Part shown: piece by piece, positions 19,091 through 27,670 of the stretch
Numbering within the stretch: the stretch's first letter is position 1
Layout of the letters: every line of letters starts with the position of its first letter
IMG/VR virus record: IMGVR_UViG_3300031775_000025
Coordinates: 1-30,085 of that record
DNA: 30,085 nucleotides
Origin: a virus
Strand: one strand, 5' to 3'
Program-made: the position numbers and the translations under genes
Notes under the pieces: model-generated
What the model was told of the DNA's origin: nothing
What the model saw: the letters and a program-made list of their open reading frames with translations, nothing else
Databases searched by the model: none

Positions 19091-20678
19091 TAGATATGAA
19101 TGCCCGGATTGTGGTAGCTCAGATGGATTAATGCATGATCCAAGTGATGATCATACATATTGTTTTGCATGTAAAAAGTATAAAGAAAAAGTAGAAGGAG
19201 TAACGAGTAATGACAAACCCAATGCCGATACAATTAATAACGGACAACCTGATATCGCCGATATTCATAACTATCCTAGTCTTGGTATTACTAGTCGCAA
19301 TATTTCAGCGAATGTAACTAGTTGGTTCGGTGTAAAGACTCACCAATATAATAATAAACCAGCACACTTTTATCCTTATGGAGATGATTGTTATAAAATA
19401 AGAATCTTACCTAAGGACTTTAGACTATTAGGTAAACCAAGAAAATTATTTGGTCAAGATAAGTTTAACAATGGTAAGATGCTTGTAATAACTGAAGGCG
19501 AGCTTGATGCGTTAGCTGTAGCTCAGGCGATGATTGATACTAAGAATACTATATACCCTGTAGTATCTATTCCTTCTGCTAATCAATTAAGTTTACTGTT
19601 AGAAAATAGAGATTGGCTTCGAAGATTCGATGAAGTAATTCTATGGTTTGATAATGATGAAGCCGGTCAAGCAGCTATAAAACAAGCAGCTAAAATAATT
19701 GGTTTCGATAAAGTAAAAGTTATAGAAACAGAAGATAAAGATGCTTGTGATTTATACACAACTAAAGGATCTAAAGGAGTAACCAATGCTATATGGGGTG
19801 CTCATAAGTATAACCCAGCTGGTATTCTAACTGGTGAAAAAGTATGGGATAAGTTTATGGAGAGACAGACAACTCAGTCTATCCCTTATCCTGATTGTCT
19901 AACCGGTCTCAATGATAAACTGAAAGGTATGAGACATGGAGAGATAACCTTGTTTACTAGTGGTACAGGTTCAGGTAAATCTACCGTAATTAAAGAGATT
20001 ATATGGCACTTACTTTCTACTACTAAAGAAAGAACCGGCCTCATATCTCTTGAAGAAAGTGTAGGTGATACTGCTGAGAAACTTATTGGTATGAGTATTA
20101 ATAAGAGAATTGGTGGAGATCTTATTGTATCTAAAACCGAAATGAGAGAAGGCTTTGATAAAGTATTTAAGGACGAACGCCTTGTCTTATTAGACCACCA
20201 AGGCTCTGTTGAAGATAGTTCTTTAATAGATAAGATAGAGTACATGGCTCTTATGGGATGCAAGTATCTATTCTTAGATCATATAACTATTGCTGTGTCT
20301 GAAGGTAACGATGGCCTAACAGGTAATGCAGCAGTCGATAAGGTTATGTCTGATCTACTTAAGATAGTTAAGAAGCATAACATCTGGCTAGGTATTGTAA
20401 GTCACTTACGTAAAGCAGGAGATGGTAAAGCATTTGAAGAAGGCAACATGGCTTCCATTGATGATATCAAAGGTAGTGGTAGTATCAAACAAATATCATT
20501 TGATATTATAGCTTTCTCAAGGAATCTTGTAGCTGAAACTATTAATGAACGTAATAAGATTTCTTTTACTGTGCTTAAATCTAGATTCACAGGTTTAACT
20601 GGACCAGCCGGAGTTAGTATATATGATACTAATACTGGTAGATTAGAGAAAGGAGAGTCAGGCTTTGACATTATCTAA
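19065..20678 (+). CDS. Bifunctional primase-helicase (T7 gp4-like)
   Basis: 537 residues (T7 gp4 has 566). Zinc finger with Cys13, Cys16, Cys33 and Cys36 (CPDCGSSDGL ... YCFAC); TOPRIM primase motifs VITEGELDALA and VILWFDNDEAG; hexameric helicase Walker A GTGSGKST at 300-307, then a Walker B-like segment YLFLDHITIA and SHLRKAGDG. It unwinds the fork and makes primers for the polymerase at 15669. ATG after GGAGATAA, inside the end of rusA. The stop overlaps the dCMP deaminase start. Confidence 0.95.
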   Translation: MLKKLIDNSRYECPDCGSSDGLMHDPSDDHTYCFACKKYKEKVEGVTSNDKPNADTINNGQPDIADIHNYPSLGITSRNISANVTSWFGVKTHQYNNKPAHFYPYGDDCYKIRILPKDFRLLGKPRKLFGQDKFNNGKMLVITEGELDALAVAQAMIDTKNTIYPVVSIPSANQLSLLLENRDWLRRFDEVILWFDNDEAGQAAIKQAAKIIGFDKVKVIETEDKDACDLYTTKGSKGVTNAIWGAHKYNPAGILTGEKVWDKFMERQTTQSIPYPDCLTGLNDKLKGMRHGEITLFTSGTGSGKSTVIKEIIWHLLSTTKERTGLISLEESVGDTAEKLIGMSINKRIGGDLIVSKTEMREGFDKVFKDERLVLLDHQGSVEDSSLIDKIEYMALMGCKYLFLDHITIAVSEGNDGLTGNAAVDKVMSDLLKIVKKHNIWLGIVSHLRKAGDGKAFEEGNMASIDDIKGSGSIKQISFDIIAFSRNLVAETINERNKISFTVLKSRFTGLTGPAGVSIYDTNTGRLEKGESGFDII

Positions 20679-21105
20679 GAACGATAAAATGTATCTTGAG
20701 ATAGCTCAGATAATATCTGAAAGATCTAGAGATAAACTATATAAAGTTGGCGCGCTAATAGCTAAGGGTAATAATATCCTTAGCTACGGCTGGAATGGTA
20801 CGCCTCATGGTATGGATAACGAAACCCGTAACCACGATGCTACCACTAAATGGGAGTTAGTTCATGCTGAAACAAACGCAATAGCTAAATTAGCTGCCTC
20901 AACTTCTTCTTCTCTTGGTGCAACGCTATACTTAACACATTCACCTTGTAAAGATTGCACTAAACTTATACTACAATCTGGAATAAAGAGATTAGTATAC
21001 AAAAAGCTATATGAATCTTGGATCAATGGTGAAAGAATACCACAGATTGATGCATTACATTTACTACAAGATAATGGAGTGGAAGTTGCGCAATATAGAG
21101 ATTAG
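20665..21105 (+). CDS. dCMP deaminase
   Basis: 146 residues from a TTG start at 20665 (AGGAGAG upstream). Zinc and proton-transfer signature: HAE at 67-69 and PCKDC at 94-98. It converts dCMP to dUMP, the substrate for ThyX (3784-4407). It therefore competes with the hydroxymethylase at 12797 for dCMP. T4 has the same enzyme pair. Overlaps the helicase end by 14 nt. Within the gene GCTAAGG/CCTTAGC can pair, probably by chance. Confidence 0.93.
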   Translation: MTLSKNDKMYLEIAQIISERSRDKLYKVGALIAKGNNILSYGWNGTPHGMDNETRNHDATTKWELVHAETNAIAKLAASTSSSLGATLYLTHSPCKDCTKLILQSGIKRLVYKKLYESWINGERIPQIDALHLLQDNGVEVAQYRD

Positions 21106-21544
21106 GGAAAACACTAATGAAGTAGTGAGGTACCCTGAAGATATGTATTGTGTTTACTTCCATAAAGATCCTGATAGTGATAACGTAATATATGTAGGTA
21201 AAGGTACCTTACACAGAGCATACCAAATAACTAATCGTAGTTACGATCACCATGTTTGGTTGTTAGATAAACTAGGTAATCATACGATTCAAGATATAGT
21301 AGTAATCAAAGGCGGTCAGATGACCGACAAAGAAGCTACTGTAGTAGAATCTCATGAAATTAAATGTTGCTTAAGGCGTGGGTCTGACTTATTTAATGTC
21401 ACACATAACCCGTTCCGCAAAACTAGGAGAGAGAATGCAGAATGTAATAGAGTATTTAGAACAGAAAATTATCAGTACACCTCAGAGGTGGGCAGTAAGG
21501 CTGGTGAACGAACACAAGTTAGAACCAAAGAGAGTCGTGTATGA
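21086..21544 (+). CDS. GIY-YIG domain protein (possible endonuclease)
   Basis: Start at TTG 21086 (GGAG six nt upstream) overlaps the deaminase end; other starts are possible. About 152 residues. The GIY-YIG elements are MYCVYFHKDPDSDNVIYVGK, then the Arg in HRAYQ and the Glu in VESHEIKC, which carry the catalytic Arg and metal-binding Glu. Such domains occur in homing and free-standing nucleases, or as degenerate phage domains. The last about 36 residues are read from DNA that also codes for the start of the RNA polymerase. Lying between two core genes, it may be a mobile, homing-type insertion. Confidence 0.7.
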   Translation: MRNIEIRENTNEVVRYPEDMYCVYFHKDPDSDNVIYVGKGTLHRAYQITNRSYDHHVWLLDKLGNHTIQDIVVIKGGQMTDKEATVVESHEIKCCLRRGSDLFNVTHNPFRKTRRENAECNRVFRTENYQYTSEVGSKAGERTQVRTKESRV

Positions 21545-23798
21545 TGCATTAACTATATTACAATACCATTTTAGAAAGACTTCAACATCTGAATCAGCAA
21601 CATGTAAACTTACAGCAGCTTCAGTAGCTATTGGTAAGAACGTGTTGCTTCAGAAAGGAGTTGAGTTAGGATTTAGAGCCGATGTAACAGTCGGCGACCT
21701 AATTCTTGAAGCATTCTATGAATGTAAGTATATTAAAATAGTTAGAGCTCCTACTGAAGCTCAAATAAAGTGGGAAGCAAACCCAGTAGGTAAGAAACCT
21801 TTTAGTCGTGCTCCATATATGATTGAGACTTCTGAAAAATGGTTAAACATTGGGTCGCTTCCTGACCAAGTAGTTAACGAGCTTATACAAAACACTTCAT
21901 TCAAGAAGATTAAGCGTATAAGTAGACTGTTTCAAGACAATGGATACCCGGTCATTAAGCATTGGGGATATGATAGAGACGAAGATTTCAAGCTACTACT
22001 TGAAGAACCTTTCGTTGACGCTATCAATAAGCTACAACGTACAGCTTGGACCATTGATGCTGATATATTAGAGGCTGTACAGAAAAACAAACGGAAGTTT
22101 GTTAGTGAAACCTTAAAAGTATCTGATAAGACAGGTAAGAATTACCGTTACTGTATCTTCGGTAATAATAAAGAGTTAGAGAGTAAAGACTTATACTGGA
22201 ATGGAGTTGTCTTCAAACCTGAGTTAGGTAATAAGTCTCTTGAGAAAAAGTATTATGGTGAACTTAGACGATTGACTAATAAGTTACGTAATAAACCTAA
22301 CAAGAAGCCGTTACATACTATGCAAGGTAAATATGATGAAGCGGCTACTCATTGGAATGCTAAGTTAGTATTACTTAAAAACCGTAGTAAGTTTGATGCG
22401 TATAATATGACTATCCAAAAGGCTGAAGCCTTGAAGGATAAAATCTTCTTTCAATATATCGATGCAGATTATAGGGGGAGATTGTATTATCGTGAATCAT
22501 ATCTAAACTATCAAGGTAAAGATATGGAACGGGGGTTATTAAAGTTTGCTCAAGCAAAACCAATAACCGAGGAAGGGTTATATTACTTTGCTGTACATAC
22601 AGCGTGTAGTTATAACCAATCGTATTCAATCGATAATATACCAGAGTGGTGTGAAGCCGATTATAAATCAGCGTTAGAAGATGAAGGTCTTACGGATATC
22701 TCTGTAGATAAGATGACCATTGATGACCGAGTTAAATGGGTCGTCAACAACGAAGACTTCATCAGAAATACGTGGGTTAATCGAACTATCCATGAGAAAG
22801 CTGAGAAACCTGTAGGTTTTCTTGCCTGTTGTAAGGCGTGGTGTAAGTTATGGGATCAAGAGTCTGAAGATGGTGTACACTACATCGATCTTCCTGTTCC
22901 TATTGATGGTTCTAATAATGGTTGGCAGCATTTAGCTGCTATATCTAAGGACGAAAAGGCTGGAGAGTTAGTCGGCTTGGTTAAAACCGATATACCGAAA
23001 GACTTTTACGTGCAAACAGCTAAAGCTTTGATATCCCGTGTGCCTGACTGGTTCGCGCAGAGAGCCATGCCTATGAAACACATAAGGAAAGGTATATCGA
23101 AGCGCGGAGCGATGACTAGAGCGTACTCTGCTGGCCACCTAGCCATAGCTTTGAACATGTATGCTGACTGTTATGCCGAAGGATTCCATAGTAAGTACGA
23201 TATTACTATGTCTGACTGTAATGATTTAGCTTATCAACTAATAAAAGCTATTGATGAGGTCTGTCCGGGTCCGTTAGAGACTATGAGCTACCTTCAAGCA
23301 ATAGCAAACCATATTATTGCTGAGCTAAAGGAACCAGTAGTCGATTGGATAACTCCATCTGGCTTTCCAGTACGATACGAAAACTACGTAATGGAAGACG
23401 TCAAGTGGAAGAGTTGGATCTCTGATATGAGGATCCAGCACGTAGGTAAGGAACACCGGTTGGTATACGGTAAAAAGATACCTAGTCCAGGTGGCTTTGC
23501 CTCAGGTATTAGTCCAAACTTTATTCATAGTATGGACGCAGCTCATATGGCTCTGATTATCCATCACTGGGACGGAGACTTTGCTGCAATTCATGACTCA
23601 TTTTCTACTCACGCTTGTGATGTAGCTAGCTTATTAGGTTTAACTAAGGAAGTGTTCATTAAAATGTACGATCATGATGATTTCTATAAGCACATAGCTG
23701 ATATGCTATTGTTTGAACCTGATAACTTTAATTACAATTACAAATTAGGAGATCTAAATATAGAAGGAATAGCTGATAGTGACTATTTCTTCTCATAG
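21435..23798 (+). CDS. T7-like single-subunit RNA polymerase
   Basis: 787 residues from ATG 21435 (RBS AGGAGAGAGA); the frame extends upstream without a better start. Motif A DGSNNGWQHLAAISKDE with Asp491; motif B KRGAMTRAYSAG with Tyr564; ISPNFIHSMDAAH; motif C AIHDSFSTH with Asp721. These match T7 Asp537, Lys631/Tyr639 and His811/Asp812. It would transcribe phage genes from its own promoters; TGTCCCCTATTAGAG (three copies) is the best candidate. In T7 the polymerase gene is early and near one end; here it is the second-last gene of the early block. Confidence 0.96.
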   Translation: MQNVIEYLEQKIISTPQRWAVRLVNEHKLEPKRVVYDALTILQYHFRKTSTSESATCKLTAASVAIGKNVLLQKGVELGFRADVTVGDLILEAFYECKYIKIVRAPTEAQIKWEANPVGKKPFSRAPYMIETSEKWLNIGSLPDQVVNELIQNTSFKKIKRISRLFQDNGYPVIKHWGYDRDEDFKLLLEEPFVDAINKLQRTAWTIDADILEAVQKNKRKFVSETLKVSDKTGKNYRYCIFGNNKELESKDLYWNGVVFKPELGNKSLEKKYYGELRRLTNKLRNKPNKKPLHTMQGKYDEAATHWNAKLVLLKNRSKFDAYNMTIQKAEALKDKIFFQYIDADYRGRLYYRESYLNYQGKDMERGLLKFAQAKPITEEGLYYFAVHTACSYNQSYSIDNIPEWCEADYKSALEDEGLTDISVDKMTIDDRVKWVVNNEDFIRNTWVNRTIHEKAEKPVGFLACCKAWCKLWDQESEDGVHYIDLPVPIDGSNNGWQHLAAISKDEKAGELVGLVKTDIPKDFYVQTAKALISRVPDWFAQRAMPMKHIRKGISKRGAMTRAYSAGHLAIALNMYADCYAEGFHSKYDITMSDCNDLAYQLIKAIDEVCPGPLETMSYLQAIANHIIAELKEPVVDWITPSGFPVRYENYVMEDVKWKSWISDMRIQHVGKEHRLVYGKKIPSPGGFASGISPNFIHSMDAAHMALIIHHWDGDFAAIHDSFSTHACDVASLLGLTKEVFIKMYDHDDFYKHIADMLLFEPDNFNYNYKLGDLNIEGIADSDYFFS

Positions 23799-23802
23799 GT
23801 AA

Positions 23803-23988
23803 ATGAGTATGATTAAAATAAAACCAGACGGTAAGATAGGTATAGATGAAGAAGATATTGCTTTCATATATAAATATGGTATCGTATTTCTTAATGGCAA
23901 TGAGATACATTACTCTCAAAGCTTTATAAAGAGATACGTAGAGCAAAATAACTTACAACATCTATACCACCACGATATATGTGGTTAA
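23803..23988 (+). CDS. Hypothetical protein (61 aa), last early gene
   Basis: ATG at 23803, 5 nt after the polymerase stop, with a weak RBS (TAGGTAA). The product MSMIKIKPDGKIGIDEEDIA is a compact beta-type sequence ending HHDICG. It ends directly at the stop of the convergent large late gene. Function unknown. Confidence 0.6.
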   Translation: MSMIKIKPDGKIGIDEEDIAFIYKYGIVFLNGNEIHYSQSFIKRYVEQNNLQHLYHHDICG

Positions 23989-23996
23989 TTACATAT
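23977..23996. terminator. Convergent gene junction with weak inverted repeat
   Basis: The stop codons of the early (23986-23988) and late (23989-23991) strands abut with no spacer. ATATGT (23977-23982) and ACATAT (23991-23996) could form a 6-bp AT-rich hairpin in either direction. There is no GC-rich stem and no T run, so a strong terminator is not visible and read-through in both directions is possible. Confidence 0.3.
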
Positions 23997-26900
23997 CTAT
24001 TTGAAGCTTACGGAAGTCCTTAGCGGCTTCCATAAGTTTCTTTTTAGCTTTACCGACATCTTCAATTGTTTTATAGTTACGTGAAAGGACGTTTAGTCCA
24101 GTGTTTTTTGGTTTAATCTTTTGGTGCTTCCACTTATTTGTTTTAGGATCTTGAACTGGTTCAGCTCCAACTCCTTCGACTCCTAGTATATTATCAAAGA
24201 GTCTTAACAAGTTATTACCAGAAAGCTCTTTTACTTGCTTACCTTTCATACTATTAGCTTTTGGTAAAAGATTAGCAGCAAGTCCTTCAGCTCTAACTCT
24301 TTTCTTCCACTCATAAGACTTTACTGGTTCTCCTCGCTCTCTAGGAGGGTGATCCATAGTATCATATAGTGTTGTAACTAAATTCTCTTCACTAAACAAA
24401 TTAGTTTCTGTATCATTGAGTAACCAGTAAAAACCTCTATACTCATTATCCATATTAATATCGACTTTAGTATCCCCAATATTTCTAAGCTTGGTTCTAA
24501 ACCTTTGTATAGCTCCGGGTGTCCAGTCTTCCATTAGACTGTTGACGTAAGAATACTCTTCGATAACATTCCACCAATTATCATTAGCAAGTTCTCTTGC
24601 TTTCCTAGCTCCTCTTAAATCTGTCTTTACGGCATCCATAATAGGTAGCATATATTGTCTGTTCATCTTAGCCCACGATGCACCAGTAAACATTCGGTTC
24701 ATCCATGCACCATCGATACCTTGTATAACAGCCGGTATAATTCTGCCTCTACCCCAGCCACCAGGCTTGCCTTTTCTTACAGCACTTCCTGAAGGTTGTG
24801 ATTCATATAAAGGTACTGCTCCAGCTCTTTTTACTGGAGAATCTTTACCAAACATAACTCCTGTGTTTCCATGAATATCATCTCTCATCATAGTACTTCT
24901 AGCACCGATATAATTATCAACACCAATAGCATTCTTAACTTTCATAACTTCATCGGATAGCATAGCAACTACGTTGTTAGCTCTAAGTAGTTGACCAACT
25001 TGTACAACTCCAGGATCTAATTCAGCATCAATAGCATCTGCTAGTATGTTATGTAAGTAATCCGCAACAATGTCTTCTCTTGTTGGAATTACCATTCCTT
25101 TAGTTGCAGCAATCTTTTTATCTACAACAGCTCCAACCTGTTTACTGTTTATAATTTGTCGTATCTTAACAGAAGAAGGGCCAATAAATATAGTATCGAT
25201 TATAGCTTTTCTTAAGTTTTTTAATAACTGCCCATAAGCTAAAGTCATAGGAGGCTTTTTAAGAAAATTATCTCTATCTTTTAAAGCTAACTTTAATATC
25301 TTATTCATACTAGAAGCTATATCAGTATTACGCGAAAAGTTTTGAGCATATATTTGACCATTTTCTTCCATAAAATAGTTCATAGCATCTCGAATATCGC
25401 CAGCTTGAAGATCAGGTTCTGTCTCTGCTCCTTGGTATAGGTCAGCTACAGGTATACTATCTAAATTTTTAGTAGCACCAGCCTTTCTTAATACTCCAGC
25501 TCTAAATGCAGCCTTCATAGAACCTAATTGCATTAAATTACTAGCAGGTCCGTGAGTTTTACCATCAAATTCTATACCTATATTACTTTGAAATGATGTA
25601 TTAGATTTCTTAGCTTGTTCAAATTTAAATAACTCATGAGCAGCTTCGATAAGCTGTAATCCTTCTAATTCTTCACCAATAGCTTTCTTTTTTAAGTTAC
25701 CAGATATATTTAATCTAGGTATTGAAGCTAATTCAGGAGGTATACTAATACCTTTAGAAGTCATCCCAATCTTTTTCATTGATTCTAAAGACTTTTGATC
25801 TTGATCAGAGTCTAATAAGCTTTCAGATATAGATTTACCGTCTTGGATATAGCTCGCAAACTTACCATGGTTAGGACTATTCCATTCAGCGTCAAAAGCA
25901 GCAACCCTATTTTCAGGTAATAGCTTATCTGCTCCTGGTATAAAGTGTTTTGCCATTAGCTCTTTAAACATTAATGTTTCATCTGAGTTAACAGCATTAG
26001 GATTTACAGTTGGAGGATTTAACCCACCAGTTACAAATCTAATCCAAGGAATTAATTGAGGATTAAATCTAGTCTGAGTAAAGTGCATTCTAGTTTGAAG
26101 CTCTTGTACAGCTGGATCTAAATAATTAGCTTGATTACTATACTTTGCAATGGTGTTTAAAGTTTCTATAAATTTAGTAATCTGCTTTTCCATTTCAAAT
26201 TCAGGTTTATAATCAGTATTAGGATCATCTAATAATTTCTTATCTAATTCTCCTCTAAACGCTATCATTTTAGCAGGACCGATTTTTAATAGATCACCTA
26301 TTTCAGGAGGTCTAGTTGAATTCTTTAATCCAGTGAGTACTTCCATAGCTAATTGAACATATATTTTTCTTCTCAAAGGATCTACACCATGAGCAACACT
26401 GTTCATATTATCTCGAGCTTCCTCTACTTCTCTTATTTTTTGCTCAATAACAGAGGTAGTCTTAGCTTTTCTATATTTTTTAGATTCTCCTTCACCAGCC
26501 TCAGTTACCCGTTGTCTACGTCTAGGTATAGTAGAAGGTGGTATCTCGTAACCACTGAACACTTCAGGAGAAGATGCTTCAGCAGCAGCTAAAGCTGTAG
26601 CTCCTAATGGTGTAAGTTTAAATTGTACGTTCCTATCATCTAAAGAACCTCTATCAGAAGAATATAATTCAGGATTAGCTGCATGATACATTTCTTTAGC
26701 AGTAACACCTAACGTTTCAAACTGATCTGCTGTAACTCCGGCTTCAGTGTATTCATCAGTTGGTCTACCTTGCATAGCGTTCTGTTCTCGTTTCCAAGCT
26801 CTAAATATTTCTCGACCTAACTGCTGGTTTCCTATACCTCTTCTTAATACTCCTTCTTCTGTTGTAACTCGCTCTACTTCAGATAAAGCTTTTTCAGAAA

Positions 26901-27669
26901 AATCTTCTAAGCCTCCTTCTGCTTCAGTGTCTTGTTTTGCTGGTACATTATATTGATTTTGTAATATAAATTTTTCTGTAGCTAATCCCATTATTCTAGC
27001 AAACAAAGGATGCACTTGCATTTTAAACCCTTCATCCATTACTTGACCAGCATTAAATCCTTTGGGATCAAACAATATCCCTTTAACAGAGTTAGGATTT
27101 ATCTCTTGACCTGACATTGTACCAGCTTCTTCAGGAGTAGCTCCCATAATTATAGGTACACTTTGTGCTTCAGTAAGATAAGCTCCAGCAACTGTAGCTC
27201 CTGATTCTAGTTTAGAATGAAACATGGTTGTAAATCTATCAGATCTTTTTATTGATTCACCCATACCATCATTAGTATAATCTTCAAAGTCTAGTACGTC
27301 TTCTCGTATCTCACTAAAAGGTATTACTCTTTCTCTTTCTCTATTTTCTACAGCTTCATCTGCAAATATTCTAGAATCTGATTCTTCTATTATACTTCGA
27401 AACTTTTCTCTTTGTGCTATTTGAGAGTCCGATAATTCTCTACCTTTTTGTATATCAGGTATATCAAACTTAACAACAGGTGGTGGAGTAGAAGGTTGTT
27501 CTTGAAATAAGGTAGTAGGCTTTTGTGCTTCTAAAGAAACAGGGCCTCTTTCTTGAAGTCCTTCTATTGGTGTCTTAGGTCTAAGCCTTTCACCTAAAGC
27601 AGCTGAGGAAGCTTCGCGATCTTTTACCATCTCCATTAAACCACTTTGTGGATTTATTCTTATTGCCAT
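23989..27669 (-). CDS. Large virion-type protein with N4-vRNAP-like RNA polymerase motifs
   Basis: 1226 residues from ATG 27669 (GGAG in TTTGGAGAATAAT). The C-terminal half carries the T7/N4 single-subunit polymerase motifs in order: motif A IEFDGKTHGPASNLMQLG (Asp702), motif B RDNFLKKPPMTLAYG (Arg799, Lys804, Tyr812), a segment IQGIDGAWMNRMF (Asp986), and motif C PIMDAVKTD (Asp1012). Spacing A-B-C is 110 and 200 residues, compared with 102 and 173 in T7. WIRFVTGGLNP (Arg544) may be the TxxGR region. Motif C has Met instead of the usual His. The N-terminal 500 residues are charged and unrecognised. It follows an ejection-type protein in the late operon, as expected for a polymerase packaged in the virion and injected with the DNA. 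Confidence 0.72.
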   Translation of the reverse strand: MAIRINPQSGLMEMVKDREASSAALGERLRPKTPIEGLQERGPVSLEAQKPTTLFQEQPSTPPPVVKFDIPDIQKGRELSDSQIAQREKFRSIIEESDSRIFADEAVENRERERVIPFSEIREDVLDFEDYTNDGMGESIKRSDRFTTMFHSKLESGATVAGAYLTEAQSVPIIMGATPEEAGTMSGQEINPNSVKGILFDPKGFNAGQVMDEGFKMQVHPLFARIMGLATEKFILQNQYNVPAKQDTEAEGGLEDFSEKALSEVERVTTEEGVLRRGIGNQQLGREIFRAWKREQNAMQGRPTDEYTEAGVTADQFETLGVTAKEMYHAANPELYSSDRGSLDDRNVQFKLTPLGATALAAAEASSPEVFSGYEIPPSTIPRRRQRVTEAGEGESKKYRKAKTTSVIEQKIREVEEARDNMNSVAHGVDPLRRKIYVQLAMEVLTGLKNSTRPPEIGDLLKIGPAKMIAFRGELDKKLLDDPNTDYKPEFEMEKQITKFIETLNTIAKYSNQANYLDPAVQELQTRMHFTQTRFNPQLIPWIRFVTGGLNPPTVNPNAVNSDETLMFKELMAKHFIPGADKLLPENRVAAFDAEWNSPNHGKFASYIQDGKSISESLLDSDQDQKSLESMKKIGMTSKGISIPPELASIPRLNISGNLKKKAIGEELEGLQLIEAAHELFKFEQAKKSNTSFQSNIGIEFDGKTHGPASNLMQLGSMKAAFRAGVLRKAGATKNLDSIPVADLYQGAETEPDLQAGDIRDAMNYFMEENGQIYAQNFSRNTDIASSMNKILKLALKDRDNFLKKPPMTLAYGQLLKNLRKAIIDTIFIGPSSVKIRQIINSKQVGAVVDKKIAATKGMVIPTREDIVADYLHNILADAIDAELDPGVVQVGQLLRANNVVAMLSDEVMKVKNAIGVDNYIGARSTMMRDDIHGNTGVMFGKDSPVKRAGAVPLYESQPSGSAVRKGKPGGWGRGRIIPAVIQGIDGAWMNRMFTGASWAKMNRQYMLPIMDAVKTDLRGARKARELANDNWWNVIEEYSYVNSLMEDWTPGAIQRFRTKLRNIGDTKVDINMDNEYRGFYWLLNDTETNLFSEENLVTTLYDTMDHPPRERGEPVKSYEWKKRVRAEGLAANLLPKANSMKGKQVKELSGNNLLRLFDNILGVEGVGAEPVQDPKTNKWKHQKIKPKNTGLNVLSRNYKTIEDVGKAKKKLMEAAKDFRKLQIDM

Positions 27670-27670
27670 A

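Noticed and set aside
20761-20784. Hairpin GCTAAGG/CCTTAGC with loop containing TAATAAT
   Set aside because: Falls in the dCMP deaminase coding region, with a different stem length and loop from the H elements; likely chance.
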